64,000 nucleotides of DNA, taken from JAJFUI01 sp963754135 (GTDB taxonomy: Bacteria; Planctomycetota; Planctomycetia; Pirellulales; Thermoguttaceae). Positions 1 to 9,355 of the stretch are shown piece by piece; the stretch's first letter is position 1, and each line of letters begins with the position of its first letter. The position numbers were made by a program, and so were the translations under genes. The stretch spans positions 248,001 through 312,000 of the forward strand of contig CAVWEY010000003.1 in the NCBI GenBank assembly GCA_963754135.1, given 5' to 3'. The notes below the pieces were generated by a model that did no database searches, was not told the origin of the DNA, and saw only the letters and a program-made list of their open reading frames with translations.

Positions 1-1089
1 ACCGCCGAAAAACACTGGCCCCAATGTCCCCGCCCGCCGTTCCAGGGCTCTTCCCATTGGACCTTGGGGGTCCTGCCGAACTCGCCGCTCCACCAGACGA
101 TGGTGCTGTCCAACAGTTTGCGGTCGGACAAGTCCTGGAGCAGGGCCGCCATTCCTTTATCCATTTCCGGCAGCTTCCGGCGCATGATCTGAAAGTGCTG
201 CTTGTGCGTGTCCCAGCCTTTGTAGTTGATCGTGACGTAGGGGACGCCGCGTTCGACCAAGCGCCGCGCCATGAGGCACGATTGCCCGAACGTATTGCGG
301 CCGTAACGTTCCCGCAGATCGTTCTTCTCCGTCGATAGGTCGAACAGTTTCGCGCCGTCGCCCAGGATCAACTCATACGCCTCTTCCTCCGCTTTGGCCA
401 GTGCCTTGAGGGCCGGGTCTTTTTCCAGGAGATGGCCCAACGTATTCAGCTTGTGGAGCAATTCGCGCCGGTCGCGCTGCTGGGCGTCGCTAACGCCTTG
501 GGCGACGATGCCTTCGACGACGAACTGGCGCTGCGCCGGATCGCCGCCGGTGGCGAAGGGTTTACAGCGTGACGGCAAGAAGCCCGCCTCGGAGAACCGT
601 CCCTGCAACTCGGTCAGGACGACGTAGGGTGGGATCAGTCCGCGGCTTGCCGGCGTCGCCGCCCTTGAACAGCGAGACCACGGCGCCCACGCTGGGGAAG
701 ACCAGCCGCTCGCCCGGCTTTCGCCCGGTTTGGACCATGTAGGCCGCCGTTTCGTGGGCGTTGATGCCGTGCGTCATGCTGCGGATGATGGAATACTTGT
801 CGGCCTGCTTGGCCAAGAGGGGAAGCAGCTCGCCGATCACGATTCCGTCCACGTTGGTGTGGATCGGCTTGCTCAGCGGGCCGCAGTAGTCATAGCCCGC
901 CGCCGGCTTCGGGTCGAAGGTGTCCAAGTGGGACGGGCCGCCCCACATCCAAATCTGGATGACCGACTTGGCCTTGGCGTTGGCCGCCGGCTTCTGGCCC
1001 CGGGCAGGAAGGGTAAAGGCGCCCGGCAAGAGCAGCGCCGTCGCGCCGCCAAGGCCCCATCGCAGTGCCTCACGCCGTGAAAGGTCCAT
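1..1089 (-). CDS. DUF1501 domain protein, frameshifted, runs off left edge
   Basis: Planctomycete DUF1501 (sulfatase-like fold) protein of unknown substrate. It starts at 1089 with MDLSRREALRWG, a twin-arginine (SRREALRWG) signal, so export by Tat is expected. The first frame carries the family motifs MWGGPSHLDTFDPKP and SMTHGINAHETAAYMVQTGR. At about 640 the frame changes: the continuation LIPPYVVLTELQGRFSEAGF is in another frame, followed by CLMARRLVERGVPYVTINY and WWSGEFGRTPKVQWE near the left edge. The gene lies 24 bases downstream of a DUF1549/DUF1553 gene, the usual pairing in this phylum. The family is clear; whether the frameshift is real decay or a sequence error cannot be told from the window. 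Confidence 0.85.
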
Positions 1090-1113
1090 TCCACACCCTC
1101 CGAAAACACCACA

Positions 1114-2689
1114 TCAATGGCGGTAGAGAAACTCCGCGCTATTCAACAATGCCCAAACAAGGTCCATCATCGGGCGTCTGCCCTTGTGGCCGGGCTGGGC
1201 ATAGTCCTTCAGGATTTTCAATTCATCCACCGTCGCCGGCCGCGAGAGAACCGTCAGGTAAATCTCGTCCACGATCTCGCGCGGTTTGCGCTTCGATTGC
1301 AGCAACTCGCGGAGCTTGGCGCTTTCCTCGATCTTGCGGCGGATATGGCTCGAATTCAACATGTGCAATTCTTGGGCGGCCGTAGGACGGTTGTTGCGCT
1401 CCGATTCCAGACCGGTGTCGCGCCGGACGGCCGAACAACTCCAGAAACGAACTGCTGATGCTGCCGTCGGCCAACTCGATCGAGCGCTGCTCCTCGGGAA
1501 TGAAGGTGAACGGCTCGGGAATGGGGCTGGAATACTTCTCCGTCGTGCCGGTCACCTGGCAAATGGCGTCGATCAGCACTTCCGCCTCCAGCCGCCGCGG
1601 CAGATAGCGTGCAAAACAGGCGTCGCCCTCGGGATGACCGGCATCCGGGATGGAGGAGGACTGATATGCGTTCGAGTTGCAGAATCAGCCGGAAAACGTG
1701 CTTGAGGTCGTAGTGGGCGGCGACCAGTTCCCGCTCCAGACAGGCCAACAGTTCGGGGTTGCTCGCCGGGTTGTCCGGGCGGATGTCGTCCGGCTCGTTA
1801 ATGATGCCGCGCCCAGCAACCACGCCCAAATACGGTTCACGGCCGCGCGGGCGAACCAGGGATTCTTCGGCGCCGTGAGCCAATCTGCCAGCGCCTCGCG
1901 TGGGTCCTGTCCGGAAGGCAGCCGCGTGGAGGCGCCGTCGGGAAAAACGGCTTCGGCCGGCCCGCCGACAGCCGATTCGCCGGAGTCCTTGCCGGGATCG
2001 AAGATGACGATTTCCTCTTTCCACTGTTCGGTGGTCTTGTAAGCGATTTTGGCGAAAAAGACCGCCATTTCCGACCAGCGCCGTTTTGGCCAGCTTTCGG
2101 GGCGCACGCCCATGAAGCTGAGCGCCACCGCCTGTGCGATGGCCGTTGGTTCCCGGCTTTGCAGGGCGCGATAGAAGTTCACGGGGGGCACGGTGAAATT
2201 GCTGCCCGAGGCCGTCAGCATCTCCCGAACGAACCGGTCGTACGGCACGTTCTCCTTGATGCAAGTCCGGATCCAGCGGTGATAGCCTTGCACCGCGTTG
2301 GGCCACAGGTTGATGGGGTACTCGGACTTCACCCGGAGCAGATCGCACCATTTGGTGGCCCAGTAGTCCGCGAACTCCTTCCGCTCCAACAGGCGGTCGA
2401 TCAGCAGGGCGCGTTTTTTCGGCTTCTGGTCCGAGAGGAAATCCCTTGCCTCCTGGGCGGTGGGAAGTGTGCCGATCACGTCCAGATAGACGCGGCGGAC
2501 AAATACTGCATCCGAGCAAAGGGGGGCGGGTGAAATGCCCAACCGCTTCAGCTTCTTCAGAACCAGCCTGTCGATCTTGGTTTGGGCAACCGGGCCGCTT
2601 GGGTTCTCAAACGGGAGTATCGGCGTCCGCGTCCCCCCATTGGCGAGGGCCACTGTCAAGACGGCCGCAAAAACCAGGAGTGCCTTCAT
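1114..2689 (-). CDS. DUF1549/DUF1553 domain protein, three frameshifts
   Basis: Planctomycete DUF1549-DUF1553 protein, function unknown, usually found as a pair with DUF1501. The start MKALLVFAAVLTVALANGG is a signal peptide. DUF1549 features follow: LVLKKLKRLGISPAP, FVRRVYLDVIGTLPTAQEA, YWATKWCDLLRVKSEYP. DUF1553 begins near LADWLTAPKNPWFARAAVNRIW. The frame then shifts at about 1812 (continues RGIINEPDDIRPDNPASNPEL), about 1680 (continues DAICQVTGTTEKYSSPIPEP) and about 1425 (continues MLNSSHIRRKIEE). The last frame ends with NSAEFLYRH, the normal DUF1553 terminus, so nothing large is missing. Three shifts in 1.6 kb is the second-highest count in the window. Confidence 0.85.
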
Positions 2690-2821
2690 ATTGCGAGCGG
2701 ATCGGTGGATTCCGGCCCAAGAAGCCCCTCAATCCGTTATAACCCATCAAGAGATTTAACACCAGAATTCGTGCAAAGTTCCCGTGGCATGGCACGTCCG
2801 AGTGGATTGTACCGGCCCAAT

Positions 2822-4231
2822 CTAGTGCCTGGTGACCAGACGGCCCGAGTTTGCCGCAGAATCTCCGGAGCCGCCACCCTGGCTGACGGGCCGCTGTGAT
2901 CCCACCTGGCCGGCGATCAATAGCGCCATCTCCAACGCTTGCTCATAGTTCAGACGCGGATCCACGTCGCTGCGGTATGCTTTCCCCAAGTCGGCTTCGC
3001 TCAGGCCGCGGGCGCCGCCGATGCACTCCGTGACGTTCTCGCCGGTCAACTCGAAGTGCACTCCGCCAAGGATCGACCCCAGCCGGGCATGAGTCTCGAA
3101 TGCCTTGTCCAACTCGCAAAGGATGTCGTCGAAGCCGCGGGTCTTGACGCCGTCTTGCGTGGCAATCGTGTTGCCGTGCATCGGGTCGCAGCACCACAGC
3201 ACGGCCTTTCCGCGGCGGGCCAGGGCCTCGACCAGCGGGGGCAGGCAGGACTCGATCCGCGCCGCGCCGAAACGATGGATCAACGTCAGCCGGCCGGGCT
3301 CGTTCGAGGGGTTGAGAACATCCGCCAAGGCGAGCAATTCGTCGGGCGTCATCGTGGGGCCAACCTTCAACCCGATCGGATTGGCGATGCCGCGGAAATA
3401 CTCCACGTGGGCGCCATGGATCGCGCGGGTACGGTCGCCGATCCAGGGGAAGTGGGTGGTGAGATTGTACCACTGCCCGCCCTGCGGAGCCCGGCGGGTC
3501 TGCGCCTGTTCGTAAGCCAGGTGCAGCCCTTCGTGACTGGCGAAAAACTCCATGCGGTCCAATTCGCCCGGCGGCGTGCCGTTGGCGGGCTGCGCGCCGC
3601 GGATCGCGCTCTGGACGGCCTCGACAATCGCCAGGTAGTCGCGCAACTGCGCCGCGTGGCGGACGAAATCCAGGCCCCACAGCTCGGGACGGCGGAGGTT
3701 GGCCAAGCCACCGGCGGCCAGCCCGCGAAGGTAGTTCAGAGTCAACGCCGCATGTTGATAACCCCGCAGCAACAACCGCGGGTCAGGCGTGCGGGCTTCA
3801 GCGCTGAAGGCGGGCCGGTTGATCAGATCGCCCCGGTAGCTGGGCAGAGTCACTCCGCCGCGGGTCTCCGTGTCTGTGGAGCGGGGTTTCGCATACTGAC
3901 CGGCAAACCGCCCCACGCGGATCACCCGCTGATTGCCCCCGAAGATGAGGATCAGGCTCATCTTCAGCAGGATTTCCAGCTTGCCGGCGATGAGTTCCGG
4001 CCGGCAGTCGTCGAACCGCTCGCAGCAGTCGCCGCCTTGAAGGAGAAACCGCCGGCCGCGCTGTGCCTCGGCCAGTTGCCGCTTGAGCGTCTCCACCTCC
4101 CCGCTGGCGACCAGCGGCGGCAGCCGGGCCAGTTCCGCCAACGTTTGCCGCAGTAATTCGCGGTCGGGATAGTCGACGCCCTGCGCTAGCGGCCTAGTCT
4201 GCCAGGAGGAAGGGGACCAATCAACTCGCAT
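2822..4231 (-). CDS. class II 3-deoxy-7-phosphoheptulonate (DAHP) synthase
   Basis: Condenses phosphoenolpyruvate and erythrose 4-phosphate, the first step of the shikimate pathway, in the cytoplasm. At 469 residues it is full length for the class II (plant and Mycobacterium type) enzyme. Visible motifs: FLLQGGDCCERF near residue 80, RVGRFAGQYAKPRS near 105, FFASHEGLHLAYEQA near 230, HGAHVEYFRGIANPIGLKVG near 275, LTLIHRFGA, LWCCDPMHGNT near 345, GGVHFELTGENVTECIGG near 390. These include the Cys, His, Glu and Asp metal ligands and the arginine-rich PEP site of the family. It has no clear Shine-Dalgarno and stands alone. The intact frame contrasts with the broken genes to its left. Confidence 0.95.
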   Translation of the reverse strand: MRVDWSPSSWQTRPLAQGVDYPDRELLRQTLAELARLPPLVASGEVETLKRQLAEAQRGRRFLLQGGDCCERFDDCRPELIAGKLEILLKMSLILIFGGNQRVIRVGRFAGQYAKPRSTDTETRGGVTLPSYRGDLINRPAFSAEARTPDPRLLLRGYQHAALTLNYLRGLAAGGLANLRRPELWGLDFVRHAAQLRDYLAIVEAVQSAIRGAQPANGTPPGELDRMEFFASHEGLHLAYEQAQTRRAPQGGQWYNLTTHFPWIGDRTRAIHGAHVEYFRGIANPIGLKVGPTMTPDELLALADVLNPSNEPGRLTLIHRFGAARIESCLPPLVEALARRGKAVLWCCDPMHGNTIATQDGVKTRGFDDILCELDKAFETHARLGSILGGVHFELTGENVTECIGGARGLSEADLGKAYRSDVDPRLNYEQALEMALLIAGQVGSQRPVSQGGGSGDSAANSGRLVTRH

Positions 4232-4779
4232 TATCCCATGTTAACCGGGAGCCACGAAGAATTCCAGTAAGCCCGCCGGTCTTCCCGCCCATCATCTGGT
4301 TCCAAAGGCCGTTGCTTTGATGGGCCTCCCACCGGCACTTCTTCGCCAGGCGATGTCACTCGCGTTCCAAACGTCTGCCGGGAAGGCGCGCACCGGTCGA
4401 TGTGACCGACGCGCTACGTGGCGCGGTGGCGGAGCCAAGCGGCGTCGCCTGGGGTTGGCGAAGGGGCAGTGATGTAACGGGTCGGAGTTGCAGGAGGAGG
4501 CCGTCGCTGCTGGCGGTGCCGGGAATGAACAGGCCCCAATGTGTTCGCTCAATCAACAACCACCCCGCGGGGGGTCTGGTGGAGTCTCGGTCTTGGGCCG
4601 TGGCTGAACCTGCCTTCGTGACGGGGCTTCTTTCAACGGTTTTCCGGGCGGGGGATGGCGGAAAGGACGAGGGAGCTTGCTCCCGGCCCCTTTTTCGCTC
4701 TCGCAGGACTTGCCAGCCGCGGCCTTAGCCACCATATTTAGCGGATTGCCCAGCAAGCTCCATTCACGAGGCGTAATCC
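4232..4779. other. intergenic, no gene recognised
   Basis: Divergent intergenic stretch between the DAHP synthase (minus) and the OPT transporter (plus), so it should hold both promoters. The only structure I see is a short hairpin, GGGAGC-TT-GCTCCC at 4671-4684, followed six bases later by five T. The open frames here are short, lack recognisable domains and look like GC-rich background. Confidence 0.5.
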
Positions 4780-6918
4780 ATGAGCACCGACCCCAATAAC
4801 CCCGGCAACACTCCCGGCGGCAGTGAGCCCCGCCGCTTCGTCCCGTTTGTGCCCGAGAAGACGAGCCTGCGGGAAATGACCATCCGGGCCGTCCTTCTCG
4901 GCTTGGTTATGACCGTGATCCTTGGGGCGGCGAACGCGTATCTCGGGCTGCGGGCCGGCATGACCATTGCCGCCACCTATCCGGCGGCCATCATCGGGAT
5001 GGCCGTGCTGCGGCTGTTCAAGGGTTCGATCCTCGAGGAGAACATGGCCCGGACCATCGGCTCGATCGGCGAGTCGATCGCGGCCGGGGCCGTGTTCACG
5101 ATTCCGGCATTTCTCATGGCAGACTGCTGGCCCAGTTTCTCGGGACGCATGGCGTGGGCCAAATCGAGCGCCCTGTTGATCGTCGGAGGGTTCTTGGGAA
5201 TCTTCTTTGTCACGCTGCTGCGCCGCGTCATGGTCGAAGACCCGGAGCTTCCGTTCCCGGAATCGACGGCGGCCAGCGAGATCCACAAGGCCGGCCAAAG
5301 AGGGCTGGGCGCCGCCCTGGACCTCGTTTGGGCGATGGTCGTGGGCGTGCTCGTGTTTCTGGGAGGCAAGTTGAGTCTCTTCACCGCGTCGCGCAGCTTT
5401 CCCATCTACATCGGCCAGTTGGGCAAGAGCGCGATCACGGGCATCAAGATCGGAGGCAAGCCGCTGGCCGTGGGCGGAATGACGACGTTCGACGCACCGA
5501 GCATTAGCCCCGCCTACCTGGGCGTCGGCTATATTATCGGGCCCGAGCTGGGCGCTCTGAATTTCGCCGGCGGCCTGTTGGCTTGGGGTCTGTTCGTGCC
5601 GCTGCTGATGTACTTTTTGGGGCCTCAGATCAGCGCCCACGCCGCGGCCAGCGGGGTCAAGGTGGACGACGCGTTCTGGGCCGCACAGGTGTTCGACGTC
5701 TGGAAGTTCATCGTGCGTCCCATTGCCGTGGGCGGGATGCTCGTCGGAGCGGCCACCACCCTCTACAAAATGCGCAAGAACCTCGCCAAGGGCATGGCTC
5801 GCGCCGTGAGGGATCTCAGGTCGAGCGCTACGGCCGGTGCGGCCACCAGCCGCCTGGACCGCGACATGAATATGCGGGTCGTCTTCGGCGGCCTGGCCTT
5901 GGCCGTGCTGGCGATGATCGCCGTGTATTTCTGGTTCTCACAGAGCATCATCGCCGCGGTAATCGCCGCCATCGTGATGGCGATTGCCGGTTTTTTCTTT
6001 GCGGCCGTTTCGGGCAACCTGGTCGGCCTGATCGGCTCCTCGAACAACCCGATTTCCGGCCTGACGATCTGCACCTTGCTGGTGGCCGCGCTATTGCTGG
6101 TCGCCTTTGGCGCGGAAGGGCGGTTGGGCGTTGCCGCTGTCCTGGGCGTCGCCGCCGTCGTCTGCGTCTCCAGCGCGGTGGCCGGCGAGATGCTCCAGGA
6201 CCTCAAGGTGGGCCACATTCTCGGCGGCACGCCGTCGCGGATGCAGTGGGGCGATATCCTCGGCATCGTGGTAGCCGGTTCCGTCATGTACTTTCCGCTG
6301 CTATGGTTGTCCCACGGAGGAACCGGCTTCGGCGGCAAGGAGCTTCCCGCGCCGCAGGCCGGGTTGATGGCGTTGCTGGCCAAAGGCATCGTCGCCCACG
6401 ACATGGCCTGGCCGCTGGTCGTCGTCGGCATGCTCATGGGCCTCGGATTCGTATTGGTCAAGGTCCGCAGCCCGATGCTGCTTTCCGTGGGCATGTATCT
6501 GCCGCTCGAAACGACGTTCGCCATCTTCTGCGGCGGCATCATCCGCTGGGTAAGCGACAAGATCGCCGCCCGGCGCCGGCTGAACGCCGCCCAGCGCACG
6601 CGCACCGACAACGCCGGTGTCCTGGTTGCCTCGGGCCTGATTGCCGGCGAAGCCCTGACGGGCTTGGCGCTGGCCGCCTACTTCTATTTCAGCGACACAA
6701 ACAGTCTCCCAGCGGTCTTTGGGCGCCTGGCAAGCTGGTTGGCACCGCCCGCGGAGAAGGTGGGTCAGGCGGCCGCGGCCGTACCGCATTGGGCCGAGGC
6801 CCTGCCGAATTGGATCGCCCCGCTGGTGCTGGTCGGCCTGGCCGCGTATATGATCTTCCGTCCGCATCAGAGGTCCGGCGCGGCCGACGAGCCGCCGCCG
6901 CCCAGCGCGGTTATGTAA
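4780..6918 (+). CDS. OPT family oligopeptide transporter
   Basis: Integral membrane transporter of the oligopeptide transporter (OPT) family, which takes up peptides or metal-peptide complexes by proton symport. At 712 residues with many hydrophobic segments it has the usual bacterial size. Early motifs fit the family: TIRAVLLGLVMTVILGAANA, YLGLRAGMTIAATYPAAIIG near residue 60, NMARTIGSIGESIAAGAVFT near 90, and ELPFPESTAASEIHKAG near 160. Later GNLVGLIGSSNNPISG matches the conserved second-half motif. It starts at ATG 4780 and ends in a short Pro-rich tail. It lies 124 bases before pepD on the same strand, a sensible pairing of peptide uptake and hydrolysis. Substrate is not deducible. Confidence 0.95.
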   Translation: MSTDPNNPGNTPGGSEPRRFVPFVPEKTSLREMTIRAVLLGLVMTVILGAANAYLGLRAGMTIAATYPAAIIGMAVLRLFKGSILEENMARTIGSIGESIAAGAVFTIPAFLMADCWPSFSGRMAWAKSSALLIVGGFLGIFFVTLLRRVMVEDPELPFPESTAASEIHKAGQRGLGAALDLVWAMVVGVLVFLGGKLSLFTASRSFPIYIGQLGKSAITGIKIGGKPLAVGGMTTFDAPSISPAYLGVGYIIGPELGALNFAGGLLAWGLFVPLLMYFLGPQISAHAAASGVKVDDAFWAAQVFDVWKFIVRPIAVGGMLVGAATTLYKMRKNLAKGMARAVRDLRSSATAGAATSRLDRDMNMRVVFGGLALAVLAMIAVYFWFSQSIIAAVIAAIVMAIAGFFFAAVSGNLVGLIGSSNNPISGLTICTLLVAALLLVAFGAEGRLGVAAVLGVAAVVCVSSAVAGEMLQDLKVGHILGGTPSRMQWGDILGIVVAGSVMYFPLLWLSHGGTGFGGKELPAPQAGLMALLAKGIVAHDMAWPLVVVGMLMGLGFVLVKVRSPMLLSVGMYLPLETTFAIFCGGIIRWVSDKIAARRRLNAAQRTRTDNAGVLVASGLIAGEALTGLALAAYFYFSDTNSLPAVFGRLASWLAPPAEKVGQAAAAVPHWAEALPNWIAPLVLVGLAAYMIFRPHQRSGAADEPPPPSAVM

Positions 6919-6973
6919 TGTGACCTGGGGCCCAACGCCGCCGAAGGACCTACAACTCAGTAACCGTTGAATT

Positions 6974-7024
6974 GTCGCCTTTCGCTCCGCGAAAGTGGCG
7001 TTCTTTCGGCGAGCGAAAGGCGAC
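6974..7024. repeat. 14-bp perfect inverted repeat with nested inner stem
   Basis: Arms GTCGCCTTTCGCTC (6974-6987) and GAGCGAAAGGCGAC (7011-7024) are exact reverse complements. Inside, CGAAAG (6990-6995) and CTTTCG (7003-7008) can also pair, giving one long hairpin. It sits between the OPT gene and pepD, ending about 18 bases before the pepD start. There is no T tract, so it is not a classic terminator. It resembles REP-like palindromes scattered in planctomycete intergenic DNA. Confidence 0.7.
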
Positions 7025-7042
7025 CTCTGAAAGGAATATCCC

Positions 7043-8503
7043 ATGTCGAGTCCACTTGCTTCGCTTGAGCCGTCCATCCTCTGGAATCATTTTGACGCCC
7101 TGCGGCGCATCCCGCGGCCTTCGGGCCACGAGGAAGCCGTGATGGCGCACCTCCGCTCCTGGGCCGAGGCCCGCGGACTGAGGCACCGCAGCGACGCCGT
7201 CGGCAACCTGGTCATCTACGTGCCCGGCACCAAGGGCCGAGAGAAGGCCCCCGCCGTCATCCTCCAGGGCCACGTGGATATGGTCGCCGAGAAGGACAAG
7301 TCCACGGAGTTCGACTTCCTCAAGGACCCGATCGAAGTGGTCGTCGAGGGCGACTGGGTCGTTGCGCCGAAGACCACGCTCGGCGCGGACAACGGCATCG
7401 GGGTGGTGGCCGCGCAGGCCGTCGTCGACGACAAGGCCGTCGCCCACGGCCCGCTCGAACTGCTCTTCACCGTGGACGAGGAGACCGCTCTGACCGGGGC
7501 GACGAACCTCGACGGGAGTCTGCTCAGCGGCCGGACAATGCTCAACCTGGATTCCGAGGAAGACGGGACGCTTTTCGTCGGCTGTGCCGGCGGTTGCACG
7601 ACCGAGATGGTTTTCGACCTGTCGCCGAGCACCACACCGCAGGGCTGGACGGGGCTGGAGATCAACGTCACCGGACTGAAGGGCGGCCATTCGGGAATCA
7701 CGATTCACGAGAACCGCGGCAACGCGATCAAGGTCCTCGCCGAGTTGCTCGCCCGCACACTCGCCCGCGGTCCGGTACGGCTGGTTCGCATCGAGGGGGG
7801 GAACAAGCACAACGCGATCCCCCGCGAGGCGAGCGCGGCCATCGCCGTCCCGGCCGGTTCGGCCCCCATCGTCGAGGAGTTGGCGGCGGCAGTGGCCCGT
7901 GACACGCTCCAGGAAATCGGCGGAATCGACCCGGACCTGCGCATCGAGGTCCGCCCGGCCGAAGGGCGCGGCACGAGCGCCTCCGAGACCACAACCACGC
8001 GCCTGGTGCGCCTGTTGCAAGCATTGCCGCACGGCGCGTTGGTCATGAGCCGCGACATTCCGGGCCTGGTCGAGACCTCGACGAATCTCGCCGTGGCCTC
8101 GACCGCCGACGGCCGGGCCGGGATCATCACCTGCAGCCGTTCTTCCGTGGCCCCGGCCTTGCGCAAGGTCCTCGACCAGATTCGCGCCGTTGCGGAGCTT
8201 GGCGGCGCCGAAGTCTCCGAGCGCGACGCCTATCCGGGCTGGCAGCCCGAAATGGGCTCGCCGTTGTTGGCCCTCTGCCGCTCGGCCTGGAAGAAGTTGC
8301 ACGCCACCGAGGCCCGCGTGACGGCCGTCCACGCGGGCCTCGAGTGCGGGATCATCAACGAGAGGCTCGGCGGCGGGGCGGACATGATTTCCTTTGGCCC
8401 CTGGCTGGAAGGCGTCCACGCACCAGGCGAGAAGGTCAACTGGAAGACGGTGCAGCGTTTCTTCGCCTTCCTCCGCGCCATACTCGAGCGATTGAGTTCT
8501 TAG
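7043..8503 (+). CDS. pepD: aminoacyl-histidine dipeptidase (Xaa-His dipeptidase, M20C)
   Basis: Cytoplasmic zinc dipeptidase of the M20C family that cleaves dipeptides such as carnosine-like Xaa-His. The 486 residues are full family length. The N-terminus RIPRPSGHEEAV is diagnostic. Metal and catalytic motifs are present: LQGHVDMVAEKD near residue 80, TTLGADNGIGVVAA near 115, FTVDEETALTGATNLD near 145, and NLDSEEDGTLFVGCAGGC near 175. A lid/dimerisation region follows with LKGGHSGITIHENRGNAIK, and the last metal ligand region is AVHAGLECGIINERLGG near 435. The start is preceded by GAAAGGA. It follows the OPT peptide transporter in the same orientation. Confidence 0.95.
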   Translation: MSSPLASLEPSILWNHFDALRRIPRPSGHEEAVMAHLRSWAEARGLRHRSDAVGNLVIYVPGTKGREKAPAVILQGHVDMVAEKDKSTEFDFLKDPIEVVVEGDWVVAPKTTLGADNGIGVVAAQAVVDDKAVAHGPLELLFTVDEETALTGATNLDGSLLSGRTMLNLDSEEDGTLFVGCAGGCTTEMVFDLSPSTTPQGWTGLEINVTGLKGGHSGITIHENRGNAIKVLAELLARTLARGPVRLVRIEGGNKHNAIPREASAAIAVPAGSAPIVEELAAAVARDTLQEIGGIDPDLRIEVRPAEGRGTSASETTTTRLVRLLQALPHGALVMSRDIPGLVETSTNLAVASTADGRAGIITCSRSSVAPALRKVLDQIRAVAELGGAEVSERDAYPGWQPEMGSPLLALCRSAWKKLHATEARVTAVHAGLECGIINERLGGGADMISFGPWLEGVHAPGEKVNWKTVQRFFAFLRAILERLSS

Positions 8504-8590
8504 AGAAGGAGTCCCGCGCCGACAACTCGCTGTCGGCAGAAACAACCTATCACCGGGGGGGGAATCTCACTGGCTGATACTCGCTGCCTT

Positions 8591-9163
8591 TCACGGCGCA
8601 CAATACTTTGACCATACGGGATTGCCAATCTCTCCGTCATGGGCGTCATCAAACTGCCCGGGAAATGCCGCATCAAGGCGCGACGCGAGGTCTTGCATGC
8701 GGCGGACGTATGCTCTTGCTTCTGCCATCTTGGTGGCTTTTGCGAGTGAGGAGAATCGATCGACCACCGGGTTTATTAGGTTAGGGCCGAGCTCGGTCAC
8801 ATCGGGAATGTCCCGCGACGGCGTGCCAAAGGCGATGCCGATACCCCCCGCCAGCCCGAGTAGCTTCCGGATGTCTGCGCTGCCACGGGTGTCCTCCCAA
8901 CGCACAGCAGTATCACCCAAACGGCGAATGCCGCCGCGCCAAGGTGCTGGCCTAGCTGCTGATCGCCAAATACTCGTAGCGTTGCTCTTCCGCCGCACGG
9001 CTCGGAATGTCGCTGGCGATCGTCTATTTCTTTGGAGAGACGTTCTTCCAGGGCAGAGATACGTTCTTCTCGGGGACCTTCTTGGCGACATCTGGCGTCG
9101 CAGGCAATCAGGATTCCTTCCCTTGCTGGGGATCTGCGAAGCATTCCCCCCAAGCGACGTCAC
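8591..9163 (-). CDS. hypothetical protein, probably frameshifted
   Basis: I do not recognise this gene. Two overlapping minus-strand frames each look coding over only part of their length. The upstream frame reads EERISALEERLSKEIDDRQ, a short coiled-coil-like stretch, then a hydrophobic segment LGAAAFAVWVILLCVG near 8930. The downstream frame reads RKLLGLAGGIGIAFGTPS, then DVTELGPNLINPVVDRFSS and AEARAYVRRMQDLASRLDAA. Joined by a shift near 8890 they would give a coiled-coil, one membrane helix and a soluble tail of about 190 residues. The start is uncertain. Confidence 0.35.
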   Translation of the reverse strand: MTSLGGNASQIPSKGRNPDCLRRQMSPRRSPRRTYLCPGRTSLQRNRRSPATFRAVRRKSNATSIWRSAARPAPWRGGIRRLGDTAVRWEDTRGSADIRKLLGLAGGIGIAFGTPSRDIPDVTELGPNLINPVVDRFSSLAKATKMAEARAYVRRMQDLASRLDAAFPGQFDDAHDGEIGNPVWSKYCAP

Positions 9164-9355
9164 CGCCGACCCAGATTGCTCGCAGGCACCGTTTGATGGA
9201 ACCGCAGGGAGCGCTCCGAAAAAGCGGCCCTTTGCTAGATCAATTCATTTACGGGACACCTCCAGAAGCTCATGGCAATAGGATACCGCCAGCGACGGTT
9301 CGGAATCAGCGGGGACGGCGAAACGCCGGTGGACCGTTGCAGCGTTCCCGACGCC

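Noticed and set aside
2939..4156. 405-codon plus-strand frame opposite the DAHP synthase
   Set aside because: It is the antisense of a clearly conserved enzyme; long open antisense frames are expected in GC-rich genes.
4671..4694. Hairpin GGGAGC/GCTCCC followed by T5 as a terminator
   Set aside because: The T run is six bases away from a short stem, and no gene ends just upstream on this strand.
5583..6923. 446-codon frame inside the OPT transporter
   Set aside because: Arginine-rich out-of-frame reading of a conserved membrane protein, with no domain.
6950..8545. 531-codon minus-strand frame opposite pepD
   Set aside because: Antisense shadow; PepD motifs on the plus strand are unambiguous.
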